64,000 nucleotides of DNA from CAWJPY01 sp963844865 (GCA_963844865.1 CAWJPY010000019.1:1-64000); one strand, 5' to 3'. Positions 52,922 through 60,902 are shown, counted from the stretch's first letter. The notes: a model not told the origin generated them from the letters alone. Numbers and translations: made by a program.

Positions 52922-54853
52922 TCACCCCACGAAGAGTCGGAGCAGCAGGAGGGTCATCAGGGTGCACAGACCGCCGAGGGGCACGAGCGCACGGGCGGCC
53001 CGTCGCGGCTGGGGGTAGAGGTCGCGCAGGATGTCGTCTCCCCTCCTCAGGGCCAAGGCGAGACCCGCGAGGAGGAGAGGGATCTGGATGCTTCCGACGG
53101 CCTCCGGCAGGAGCGGCCGCCACTGGCTCTGGGCGGTGCCGAAGAGGTTCCACCCCCACCCGAAAGGGTCGGAGAGCGACGAGATGATGTGGGTGTAGTT
53201 GACCATCACCAGGGGGATGCTGAACGCCGCCCAGGCCAACAGGCCGAGGGGCACGAGCATGTAGGAGGAACGCAGGAAGAGCTTCCTCAGCGACACCGCG
53301 CCCTCCCCGGCGAGGGCGCGGCCCAGGAGCGCGCCCAGGTACCAGACGCCCGGCACCACGGCGAGCGCCGCGGTCCACACCACCGCGGCGTGGAACGCGA
53401 ACCCCCTCCAGTTGCCCACCTCGGTCACGTTGGCCCACTGCTTGATGGTGCCCCACGGCCCCAGGAGGGTGACGGTGTAGGCCACCACCAGTGCGATCAT
53501 GATGAACGCCATCCACGCCTCGTCGGCGCTCCGGATGGCGGTGTCGGAGGCGAACGGGCGCGCGCGCAGGGTCATGTTGGCGTTGGGGCAGGCCTTGATG
53601 CACTCCATGCACAGGCCGCAGTAGTTGTTGCGGGCCAGCTTGGAGGGGTTCTCGAGCCACGGGCAGGGCCACGCCGCCTCCGAGCCGGCGGCGCAGGAGT
53701 GCTCCCGGCACTGGCTGCAGAGCTCCGCGTCCCGCGGCCGCACCTCGGCCACGGCGGTCATGGCGTACAGGCTCATCCACGAGTTGAGGGGGCAGAGGTA
53801 CCGGCAGAAGCTGCGCCGCCGGAACACGGCGTGCACCACCAGCGCCGCGGCGACCATCACGGCCAGCACCACGGCGGTGAGGGCCGGCCGGGTCACCAGG
53901 ATGGTGGAGAAGGTGCACAGCGCGAGGAACAGCACGTTCTGGGGCCACAGGTTGGCCAGCGCTTGCGGCCACCTGCGGTTGAGGCTGCCCGTCGCCAGCG
54001 ACCGCGAACCCTCCGCCTCGGATCGCACCCCCACCAGGCGCCGACGCGCGAACCACTCCCCGAGCGCCGGGACCGGGCAGACCATGCACCATGCCCTCCC
54101 CCCCAGGGGGACCAGGAGGACGATGAGCAGGAACCACCACAGGATCCACACGATGGTGACGATGATGTTGCGGTTGCCGATGGGTGATCCGAGCAGGCCG
54201 GCCAGGATGAAGAAGAACAGCACCACCAGGTTGGGGACGATCACCGCGAACTGGAACCACCTCTTGCGGAGGATCCGCTCCAGCCAGCCGAAGGTGCGCA
54301 GCAGGTCGATGCGGCGGGCGGGCGGGCCCGGGAGGCTGCCCCGACCCGAGGCGGAGCCGCGCACGAAGGCCGCGCCCAGGAAGAGGAACGCGATGCCGCC
54401 GGCGGCCAGGGCCGACAGGTGGAACGGCCGGTTGGGGCGGACGACGAGCTCGCCCAGCATGAAGGGATGGAGCGTCCCGCAGGTGACCGAGCAGCGGTAG
54501 TGGTACTTGCCCGGGGGCCCGGCGGTGAACTCCACATCCTCGACCTGACGGAACTCCGTCTCCGAGGACGGGTGCCGCACCCGGAAGCCGAGGGCCCCGG
54601 GACGGATCTCGGCCTCCAGATCGTGACCGTCCAGGTAGAAGCCGTGGACCACGTCCTCGGAGGCGAGGCGCAGGCGCACCCGCTCGCCCGAGTCGAGCAC
54701 GATCCGGCTCGGCTCGTAGCCGTACTGGCGGGCCATGATGGTGATCTCGCGGAGTGCGGGCGGGGCGTCTCCGCCCAGGGCCGGCGCCGCCGGCGCCAGC
54801 ACCCAGCACGCGACCATCATCCAGGCCTGCCATCCCCTCCTCGACCTGCTCAT
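52922..54853 (-). CDS. CuA-type cupredoxin fused to a NapH/NosR-like membrane polyferredoxin
   Basis: 643 aa from ATG 54853 with signal peptide (WMMVACWVLAPAAPALG). The periplasmic cupredoxin at ~25-155 keeps a CuA site: DVVHGFYLDG and CSVTCGTLHPFM. A polytopic region follows with the paired motifs WCMVCPVPALGEW and FCRYLCPLNSW, found in NapH/NosR/CcoG-type proteins, then ferredoxin-like clusters CSQCREHSC and CGLCMECIKACP. The rest is four or five membrane helices. This predicts an electron path from quinol or cytoplasmic Fe-S centres across the membrane to a copper site. The fusion is unusual; NosR carries FMN and regulatory domains instead. It is four bases from the CuA-cytochrome gene. 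Confidence 0.87.
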   Translation of the reverse strand: MSRSRRGWQAWMMVACWVLAPAAPALGGDAPPALREITIMARQYGYEPSRIVLDSGERVRLRLASEDVVHGFYLDGHDLEAEIRPGALGFRVRHPSSETEFRQVEDVEFTAGPPGKYHYRCSVTCGTLHPFMLGELVVRPNRPFHLSALAAGGIAFLFLGAAFVRGSASGRGSLPGPPARRIDLLRTFGWLERILRKRWFQFAVIVPNLVVLFFFILAGLLGSPIGNRNIIVTIVWILWWFLLIVLLVPLGGRAWCMVCPVPALGEWFARRRLVGVRSEAEGSRSLATGSLNRRWPQALANLWPQNVLFLALCTFSTILVTRPALTAVVLAVMVAAALVVHAVFRRRSFCRYLCPLNSWMSLYAMTAVAEVRPRDAELCSQCREHSCAAGSEAAWPCPWLENPSKLARNNYCGLCMECIKACPNANMTLRARPFASDTAIRSADEAWMAFIMIALVVAYTVTLLGPWGTIKQWANVTEVGNWRGFAFHAAVVWTAALAVVPGVWYLGALLGRALAGEGAVSLRKLFLRSSYMLVPLGLLAWAAFSIPLVMVNYTHIISSLSDPFGWGWNLFGTAQSQWRPLLPEAVGSIQIPLLLAGLALALRRGDDILRDLYPQPRRAARALVPLGGLCTLMTLLLLRLFVG

Positions 54854-54904
54854 GGCTTCCCCACGACACACCCACCCCTTGCGGCAGCCCGCCCGGGGCC
54901 GCCA

Positions 54905-55624
54905 TCAGCGCTGTACTCGCGCATACCTCGCCTTCGTGACCACCACGTCGGCCATGGTCGTCGCTCCCTCGGTAACCGTGACCTCCGCCTGGCCTCCCTT
55001 CTGCTTGAGCTTCTTGTGCCACGCCGTGAGCAGGTAGTCCCCCGGAGGGACGTCCGGGATCTCGAAGGCCGCCTGGCGGTTGTCCGCATCGAGCTGCACG
55101 GTGGTGAAGTAGGGTCCGTCCATCACCACGATGTAGGCGGCCATCTCCAGGTGCAGCTTGCACAGTGTGATCACGGTCCCCGGCCGGTCGAAGGTGTGGT
55201 CGACGCTGGACCCGTAACCCCAGGTCCCGATGTCCAGGGTCTCTCCGGTCTCGTCGTCGAGGAAGTAGACGTTGTGTTGGTCGTGGTCGTTGTTGAGGAA
55301 GGCGACCGTGGTGCCGGCCTGGATCGCCAGCACGTGGGGGATGAACACCAGCCCGCGCTGATCCATGGTCGCCCGCGCCGCGGCCGGGGGGAAGGACCGC
55401 CCGTCCTTGCGGCTGAGCGAGAGGACCACGTCCCGATCGTGCTTCGCCCCCTCGGTGCGGATGGCGGCCTGCTCCACGGACACCGTCCCCGCCACCTTCC
55501 CGCCGGCACTCGCAGAGACAGCGATCCCTGCGGCGCTCAGCGCGAGCGTCGTCGCCACCAGGAAGGCACGGGCCGCTCCGGCCTCAGAACGCGACCGACA
55601 GCAGGATGAAGATCGTCTGGTCAA
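54905..55624 (-). CDS. type-1 copper (plastocyanin-like) exported protein with a C-terminal beta domain
   Basis: 239 aa if started at TTG 55624, which lies 41 bases inside the preceding gene; a later start is possible. The signal sequence is ARAFLVATTLALSAAGIAVSASA. The cupredoxin at ~85-185 has the likely type-1 ligands His (NDHDQHNVYF) and Cys-x2-His-x2-Met (TLCKLHLEM). The C-terminal ~55 residues (AAFEIPDVPPGDYLLTAWHKKL) resemble a carboxypeptidase-regulatory/transthyretin-like domain. This is a soluble periplasmic electron carrier or copper carrier that could connect the CuA proteins with the porin-cytochrome encoded upstream. Confidence 0.83.
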   Translation of the reverse strand: MTRRSSSCCRSRSEAGAARAFLVATTLALSAAGIAVSASAGGKVAGTVSVEQAAIRTEGAKHDRDVVLSLSRKDGRSFPPAAARATMDQRGLVFIPHVLAIQAGTTVAFLNNDHDQHNVYFLDDETGETLDIGTWGYGSSVDHTFDRPGTVITLCKLHLEMAAYIVVMDGPYFTTVQLDADNRQAAFEIPDVPPGDYLLTAWHKKLKQKGGQAEVTVTEGATTMADVVVTKARYARVQR

Positions 55625-57029
55625 TGCCCTCCTCCAGTTCCTCGCCCTTGGTGTAGTACGTCCCTTCGACGGTGCAGAACACGTTGGGGCGGATCATCAT
55701 CTTGACCCCCGCCACGAAGCGCGAGATGTCGCGCTGGGTGGGGATGCCGGGCACCCCGTCGGGCATCTCCAGGTCCAGCACCTCGTAGCGGCCGTAGGGG
55801 ATCAGCCACGGGTAAACCCAGCCCAGCACCTCCACGTTCCAGGTCGTGGAGTCCACCGACTGGTCGGTGAGGATGCCGTAGGGGTTGTCGTCCTTGCCGA
55901 CGACGTAGACGCCACCGATGGACACGTCCTTGATCATCTGCTGCACACCCACGCCCAGACGCCAGAAGTCGTCATTCTGCTTGTTCTTGCCGCCGTCGAG
56001 ATCGACGGCCTCGATCTCGGCGCGCCCGTTGTAGCCCCACAACGACACGATGGTGCTCGTGTCGTCACGCCAGAAGTCGGAGCTCGGGGTGAGGGTGCTG
56101 CCCGCCTCCGGCTCGGCGGTGCGCTTGAAGGGCAGCCCGCCCCACTTGTAGGCGAGCTGCAGGTAGACGTCCTTGCGATCGGTTCCTCGACCCTGGCCGA
56201 AGAACGTGATGTCGCTGGGGGGGATGTCCCCCGACACCCACAGCGGATTGCCGCTGACCACCCCGAGGGCATAGAACCATCGTTCCCCCACTCCGTTCAG
56301 CTCGATCCCGGCCTGGGGCGTGATGGTGAAGTTGTTGCCGTTGAACGATGACAGCCCCGCCTCGCCCAGGTCCACCGGGGGCATGGACCACGATGTGTAC
56401 TGGTAGAAGTGGGTGGCGTAGATGTTCGCATCGCGCTCGTTGAACAGGCCCATGCTCTGGGTGCCGACGGTCCCGATCCTGAGGTTGAAGGCGTCCTCCG
56501 GTCCGACCACGCTCTGGAACTGCAGCCAGCCCTTGAGAGTCGCCCAGGACTGCGGCTCCAGGCCGCCGAAGTCCTTCTGCAGATAGATGATGTCTCCGTA
56601 GAAGAGGAGGTCGTCCCCGAGGTTTCCCGCCCACACGAACTCCACCTCCTCGGGCACGAGATAGCTGAAGCCCACCTTGCGGCTGCCGTCGACGTCCACC
56701 TCGCCCATGAAACGAGAGATGAACGACAGGGGCGTGTGGGAGGGGACGGTGGTCGGCCACAGGGCCTCCGGCCACAACCGCTTGTAGGCCTCATCCCCCA
56801 TCTCCACCGGCTGCGTCTTGCGGTAGCGCTCGTCGTCGGGGAACCGGTAGCCCATGAGACGGAAGGACTCCCCGACCGCGTTGAGGCGTGGATACGTCGA
56901 GTGACACGTGGCGCAGCTCGTCTGATACCGACGCGCGAAGGCCGGAACCGCCAGGACCTCCGCGGCGGAGAACAACAGCACCGATCCGAAGCACAGGCCG
57001 ACGATGAGGCGAGATCGACGATTCGTCAC
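55584..57029 (-). CDS. outer-membrane beta-barrel with N-terminal haem-binding motif (porin-cytochrome)
   Basis: 481 aa from GTG 57029, behind AAAGGAG. Signal peptide (IVGLCFGSVLLFSAAEVLA), then RYQTSCATCHSTYPRLNAVGESFRLMGYRFP with one CxxCH c-type haem site just after the mature N-terminus. The remaining ~420 residues alternate polar and aromatic residues in barrel-like strands and end in LLSVAF, a terminal Phe as for BAM substrates. A haem at the mouth of a barrel suggests electron or metal transfer across the outer membrane. It overlaps the plastocyanin-like gene by about 40 bases. Confidence 0.83.
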   Translation of the reverse strand: MTNRRSRLIVGLCFGSVLLFSAAEVLAVPAFARRYQTSCATCHSTYPRLNAVGESFRLMGYRFPDDERYRKTQPVEMGDEAYKRLWPEALWPTTVPSHTPLSFISRFMGEVDVDGSRKVGFSYLVPEEVEFVWAGNLGDDLLFYGDIIYLQKDFGGLEPQSWATLKGWLQFQSVVGPEDAFNLRIGTVGTQSMGLFNERDANIYATHFYQYTSWSMPPVDLGEAGLSSFNGNNFTITPQAGIELNGVGERWFYALGVVSGNPLWVSGDIPPSDITFFGQGRGTDRKDVYLQLAYKWGGLPFKRTAEPEAGSTLTPSSDFWRDDTSTIVSLWGYNGRAEIEAVDLDGGKNKQNDDFWRLGVGVQQMIKDVSIGGVYVVGKDDNPYGILTDQSVDSTTWNVEVLGWVYPWLIPYGRYEVLDLEMPDGVPGIPTQRDISRFVAGVKMMIRPNVFCTVEGTYYTKGEELEEGIDQTIFILLSVAF

Positions 57030-57111
57030 GAGCTTCTCCTTTCGACGGGCCGGCGGCGAGCACCGGCGAGGACGGAGAGGGAGAGCGATGAGGTGATGCG
57101 GAGTGGCCATG

Positions 57112-58113
57112 TCAGTAGCCCTCCAGGCGAACGCCCGACGCCACCCACGGCCACACCGCGAGCAGCGAGAACACCGCGAAACCGCTCAGCGAAACAGCAC
57201 AGAGGCGGCGTTCGACCCCCGGCGTGATGGACTCCAGGCGGTCGAGGCGACGCAACACACGAGTCAGGCCGGCGCCGCCCCCGGCCACCACCCCTGCGAG
57301 CAAGGCCGCATACAGCGCGAACCCGATGTGCCCGTAGTCGGCGGCGAGCAGGCAGAACGGGCAGTGGTGCGTGGGCAGCTCGTAGTAACCGGGCGCGATC
57401 CAGGAGATGACCGAGGCGACGGCGACGAGCCCCAGGGCAACCGACAGCATCCCGTAAAGCGCCATCCAGCGACCTCGCGCCAGTGATCCGCCGCCGAGGA
57501 CCACCGTGAGCATGAGGACCGTCACGTACACGAGTCGGCTCTCACGGACCGGCAGCGTGGCGAGGTCGGCGCCCAGGCCGGAGGCGCCGGTCCCGAAGAT
57601 GGTGGCGCAGCAGGAGGTGATGATGTCCGGATCCAGGTCCGAGAAGTAGCGGACCTGGACGACGTTCTCCACCAGCAGCCCGACGGCGATCAGGATCAGG
57701 AACAGGTGCTTGAAGCGGACCACCCCCGGGCTGGTCGCCACCGGGCTGGCCCGGTCCACCACCAACCACACGGCGCAGAGGAGAAACGTGCCCAGCTTCA
57801 AGAGCAGCGTGGGGTAGCCGAGGGGGCTGGCGGCCAGGGTGCCGGCGGCGCACATGGCGCCGGTGATCAGGGGGTGCAGGCGATCTACGGTGGTGAGGAA
57901 GAGGAAGACCGAGAGGAGCTGGCACGCGAGTGCCACCCGCACCGTGGCCTGCACCAGGTAGGTGCGGCGCTCCCGGGCGAGCTGCTCGCGACCGCTCGCG
58001 GCCGGATCCCACCCCACCAGGACCGTGGTTCCGACCGCGGCCGCCAGCACGACGACCACCAGCACCATGCCGGAGCACAGGAGGAGCCCCAGAACGGCGA
58101 TGTTCAGGACCAT
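57112..58113 (-). CDS. polytopic membrane protein of unknown function
   Basis: 333 aa from ATG 58113 (MVLNIAVLGLLLCSGMVLVVVVLAAAVG), overlapping the ATPase gene by ten bases. About eight hydrophobic segments. Two Cys features stand out: DIITSCCATIFG and YYELPTHHCPFCLL, the latter a His-His-Cys-x2-Cys cluster in a loop before a membrane helix that could bind metal or be redox active. Tight coupling with the ATPase suggests it could act as a membrane partner of the ABC system, although it lacks FtsX features. I do not assign a family. Confidence 0.75.
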   Translation of the reverse strand: MVLNIAVLGLLLCSGMVLVVVVLAAAVGTTVLVGWDPAASGREQLARERRTYLVQATVRVALACQLLSVFLFLTTVDRLHPLITGAMCAAGTLAASPLGYPTLLLKLGTFLLCAVWLVVDRASPVATSPGVVRFKHLFLILIAVGLLVENVVQVRYFSDLDPDIITSCCATIFGTGASGLGADLATLPVRESRLVYVTVLMLTVVLGGGSLARGRWMALYGMLSVALGLVAVASVISWIAPGYYELPTHHCPFCLLAADYGHIGFALYAALLAGVVAGGGAGLTRVLRRLDRLESITPGVERRLCAVSLSGFAVFSLLAVWPWVASGVRLEGY

Positions 58114-58913
58114 GAGGAGGCCCTCTGCTGGAGCCGGCCGCATTCGAGGTCGAGCACCTGCGCGAACATCTCCGACGCGCACAGCGTCGGGTCGTGGGTC
58201 GCGATCACCAGCGTCTTGCCGCCCGCCAGCAGCATCGTCACCAGGTCGAGCAACGACCGCGTGGCCATGGAGTCGAGATGGGCGGTCGGCTCGTCCGCGA
58301 TGACGATCGGGGGGTCGTTGATGAGCGCCCGCGCGATGGCCACTCGCTGGCACTCGCCACCTGAGAGCCGCTCGACCCGTTCCTGGGCGCGGTGGGAGAT
58401 GCCGAGGCGGGCCAACAGAGCGTGCGCCCTGTCTCGGATGTCGCGGGTGGCTCCCGGGCCGGGCACCGCCGGGAGCATGACGTTCTCCAGGGCCGAGGCC
58501 CTCCGAATCAGGTTGTGGCTCTGGAACACGAAGCCGATCAGCCGCCGCCGCAGCTCGGCGAGACGTTCCTCGGGAAGACGCGTGACGTCGTGTCCGGCGA
58601 TGGTGATGCGGCCGGCACTGGGCCGGACCATGCAACCGATCATGCTCAGCAGCGTGGTCTTGCCCGAGCCGCTGGGGCCCTCCACCAGGACGGCCGTGTT
58701 CTCTTCGAGAACAGCACTGACACCCGCGACCGCCTCGACGCCCGAGGACCGCGCCGAGGAGAACGCGCGGCTGACGTTGGAGATCTCGATGATGGCGGAC
58801 CGGGGTATGGCCTCCGGCGCAGCCGCCGGCTTGACCATCCGGAGCGTGGGGACGCGCGCCCGTGATTGGGAGAAGGCGAAGTCGACCCTGCAGGTGCCAC
58901 CGATGTCGCTCAT
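58104..58913 (-). CDS. ABC transporter ATP-binding protein, LolD/MacB-like
   Basis: 269 aa from ATG 58913 (MSDIGGTCRVDF), with GAGGAG six bases upstream. An atypical N-terminal extension of ~45 residues precedes the nucleotide-binding domain: VEGPSGSGKTTLLSMIGCM (Walker A), GFVFQSHNLIRRASALENV (Q loop), ERLSGGECQRVAIARAL (signature) and IVIADEPTAHLDS (Walker B). The LolD/MacB branch pairs with FtsX-like permeases, here most likely the protein at 50469. It is the first gene of the ~9-kb minus-strand operon, preceded by a ~380-nt leader with a terminator-like hairpin and a sigma-54 promoter. Confidence 0.88.
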   Translation of the reverse strand: MSDIGGTCRVDFAFSQSRARVPTLRMVKPAAAPEAIPRSAIIEISNVSRAFSSARSSGVEAVAGVSAVLEENTAVLVEGPSGSGKTTLLSMIGCMVRPSAGRITIAGHDVTRLPEERLAELRRRLIGFVFQSHNLIRRASALENVMLPAVPGPGATRDIRDRAHALLARLGISHRAQERVERLSGGECQRVAIARALINDPPIVIADEPTAHLDSMATRSLLDLVTMLLAGGKTLVIATHDPTLCASEMFAQVLDLECGRLQQRASSWS

Positions 58914-58997
58914 GGTCATCTCCTCGTGCGAGTCGCTGCGGTACGTCGACCGACCGGCACCCTCGTCTGGGGAGGCGCCGTCCCTGTGCACAGAAAG

Positions 58998-59027
58998 GAC
59001 GCCGCCCCCAGGGAAGGGGGCGGCGTC
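58998..59027 (-). promoter_or_regulatory. terminator-like hairpin in the leader of the copper/haem operon
   Basis: A perfect 12-bp GC stem (58998-59009 with 59016-59027) with a 6-nt loop, followed on the minus strand by CTTTCTG. It lies about 85 nt before ATG 58913 and downstream of the sigma-54 promoter at 59307-59322, so it is placed to act as an attenuator. The rest of 58914-59306 shows no gene. Confidence 0.5.
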
Positions 59028-59306
59028 GAAGAGGGAATGCCGGCACCGCGGCATGCCGGGGCTCTGGCCGCCGCGGGCGGCGTGGGAGGTGAGCGCACCA
59101 CGCTGTCGGCTCGAACGAGGGACGCATCGATCCATTGATCCCCCCCTGACCCGGCCTGCGATCTGGGTGCTGCGCACCCGAGAGCCCGCGATCGTTGCCG
59201 ACCGGATCTCACGCACCGGATGGCGGTCAGGAGCATGGCGCGCGAATCGCCAAACCAGCGCCAGCCGCCTCGAACGTGGACAGTTCCACGTGATTGCCCT
59301 TTCGTG

Positions 59307-59322
59307 AGCAAGCCGCGTGCCA
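59307..59322 (-). promoter_or_regulatory. sigma-54 promoter, exact consensus, for the copper/haem operon
   Basis: Read on the minus strand: TGGCACG-CGGC-TTGCT, identical to consensus at every defined position and matching the site at 42676 except inside the spacer. Predicted start near 59296, leaving a leader of about 380 nt before ATG 58913. No gene is visible from 59323 to 59645, where enhancer sites would be expected. Confidence 0.8.
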
Positions 59323-59623
59323 CCGTCATGACAGCGTGCCGAACCTCATCGGCATTGCTCCACGTCACGATCGACCGGAACACATCTGGTTGCATTCAGA
59401 AGGCATGTGCACGGACCTGCAGTCCTGCGTCCGAGGATGCGTCGTGGGAGGAGGTGCCGCGCCTCACCGCCGCCCGCCACCGGCTGCCAGTCCTGTCAGG
59501 GAACGACATACGCGCTCTGCCAGGCCTGCCAGTCGGGACGGCACGCGCCGGCTATCCAAAGGGTCAGTTCATGGGGATCGGGAAGGATCGAGGAGGACGA
59601 GAGGACCCGCGGTCTCGGGTCTC

Positions 59624-59642
59624 GGAGGACGCAGCGTCCTCC
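59624..59642 (-). terminator. short hairpin after the beta-barrel gene
   Basis: An 8-bp perfect stem (59624-59631 with 59635-59642) with a 3-nt loop, starting four bases after the minus-strand stop at 59646. No T-run follows, so termination would be weak or factor-dependent. Confidence 0.35.
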
Positions 59643-59645
59643 GCG

Positions 59646-60776
59646 TCACCCTCCGAGCTGCCACTGCAGGGCCAGGGTGAGGTCGGGCGTGGCATCGGTC
59701 AGACCCACGGCCACGACCGCTCCGATGACACCCGCGGCGACGCGGCGGCGCATGGTGACCTCGACGGACGCCGCATCTCCCGTACCGGGCACGGTCTCGC
59801 CCGCCGCGTTCACCGCCATGGCCGCCCACCAACGAAACCCCAGGGGCCGCCCGAGCTCCAGGCGCACGGCCCACGGGTCCTCGAGCTCGCCACCGGGAGG
59901 GTCACCGAGGGTCCACCACGCCACCTCGCCGCGACCGTAGAACTTGCCGAGTTGATGCCCTACAGCCACCCCCGCACCGGCGTCCCAGGCACCCGTGGCG
60001 TAGGGACGGCTGGCGTCGTTGAACGGGACCTTGACGGCGGCGAACAGTCGCAGATCGGGCTCGCCCGAGCGCACGCGGTAGGTGAATCGGAGCAGGGGAT
60101 CGGCGATCCCGGCCCCGCCACTCTCGACCGGCTGCGCCTGATCATCGCCCTCGAGCTGCTGTACATAGCTCTTTTCGTTACCGATCCCGGCACCGCTGCC
60201 GCTGCCATCACCGCTGCCAGGGCCATCGCCGCTCCCGTCGCCGCTGCCGCTCCCGTCGCCGCTGCCGTCGCCGCTGCCGCTGCCGTCGCCGCTGCCGCTG
60301 CCATCGCCACTGCCGCTGCCGTCGCCACTGCCGCTGCCATCGCCACTGCCGCTGCCATCACCGTTGCCGTTGCCGCCTCCGCTGCCATCACCGCTGCCGC
60401 CTCCATCGTCACCGCCCCCGGTGTCTCCTCCCGCGCCGCCTCCGGGCCCGTGCCCGTCTCCCCCACCCTCCTTGCGGGGCGGAATGGGGCGACTGCCGAT
60501 GAACGGCGTCGCCGGACCGTCCACGTCCACGACGGGCACGTCCAGAGACAGCGACCAGCGCTCAGCCTGGAGCGTGACCTGGTTGGTCAGCACGAACGCC
60601 CGCGTGGTCTGGGTGGTCCCGTAGGCGCCTTCGAAGTAGCCGGCGCTCACCCACCAGGTCAGCTGCTGCGCGGCCGCGGGTACTGCGGCGCCGAAGGTGA
60701 TGGCCAGGACCGTAACCGCAGCCCCCACGACGCCGCGGTAGTGGTCCAGGTCGCCAGGAAACCCTCGATGTCCCAT
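59646..60776 (-). CDS. beta-barrel envelope protein with a Gly-Ser-Asp hexapeptide repeat insert
   Basis: 376 aa from ATG 60776 (MGHRGFPGDLDHYRG); ATG 60791 is an alternative. The signal peptide core is VVGAAVTVLAITFGAAVPAAAQ. The region around QQLTWWVSAGYFEGAYGTTQTTRAFVLTNQVTLQ begins a strand-rich domain. From ~105 to ~195 lies a GSGDGS-type repeat (about a dozen units, with a GGG/DGG leader), then a second barrel-like part ending LTLALQWQLGG. The repeat is flexible and Asp-rich, as in calcium-binding or surface loops. A weak sigma-54-like site just upstream might link it to the neighbouring regulon. No family name can be given. Confidence 0.75.
   Translation of the reverse strand: MGHRGFPGDLDHYRGVVGAAVTVLAITFGAAVPAAAQQLTWWVSAGYFEGAYGTTQTTRAFVLTNQVTLQAERWSLSLDVPVVDVDGPATPFIGSRPIPPRKEGGGDGHGPGGGAGGDTGGGDDGGGSGDGSGGGNGNGDGSGSGDGSGSGDGSGSGDGSGSGDGSGSGDGSGDGSGSGDGSGDGPGSGDGSGSGAGIGNEKSYVQQLEGDDQAQPVESGGAGIADPLLRFTYRVRSGEPDLRLFAAVKVPFNDASRPYATGAWDAGAGVAVGHQLGKFYGRGEVAWWTLGDPPGGELEDPWAVRLELGRPLGFRWWAAMAVNAAGETVPGTGDAASVEVTMRRRVAAGVIGAVVAVGLTDATPDLTLALQWQLGG
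60190..60410. repeat. in-frame 6/12-bp tandem repeat encoding Gly-Ser-Gly-Asp
   Basis: About 220 bp of near-identical CCGCTGCCGTCG-like units (plus strand), with C/T wobble changes every few units. Because units are multiples of three, copy-number change would alter protein length without breaking the frame. It lies wholly inside the beta-barrel gene. Confidence 0.8.
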
Positions 60777-60796
60777 CTGTGCTCGCCGCATCCTAA

Positions 60797-60813
60797 AGCA
60801 ATAACCATGCCCA
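60797..60813 (-). promoter_or_regulatory. weak sigma-54-like site before the beta-barrel gene
   Basis: On the minus strand the site reads GGGCAT-GGTTA-TTGCT. The GG-to-GC spacing of 12 is right, but C-to-T at the end of the -24 element and a missing first T make it weaker. The predicted start (~60786) would leave a leader of only ~10 nt to ATG 60776. Confidence 0.3.
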
Positions 60814-60902
60814 TGGGAGGAATGTCTCCGCCTCCCCGTCCACGGCCCCTTTGGTGTTCAAATATCTTATAACGACTTTATAATATATATGATAATAAAG
60901 AC

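Noticed and set aside
50026..58913. Nitrous oxide reductase (nos) cluster
   Set aside because: NosR-like and CuA features are present, but there is no NosZ catalytic domain, no NosD, and the ABC parts are LolD/FtsX-like rather than NosF/NosY.
60190..60410. CRISPR-like array
   Set aside because: Units are 6-12 bp with no unique spacers, and they lie inside an open reading frame.
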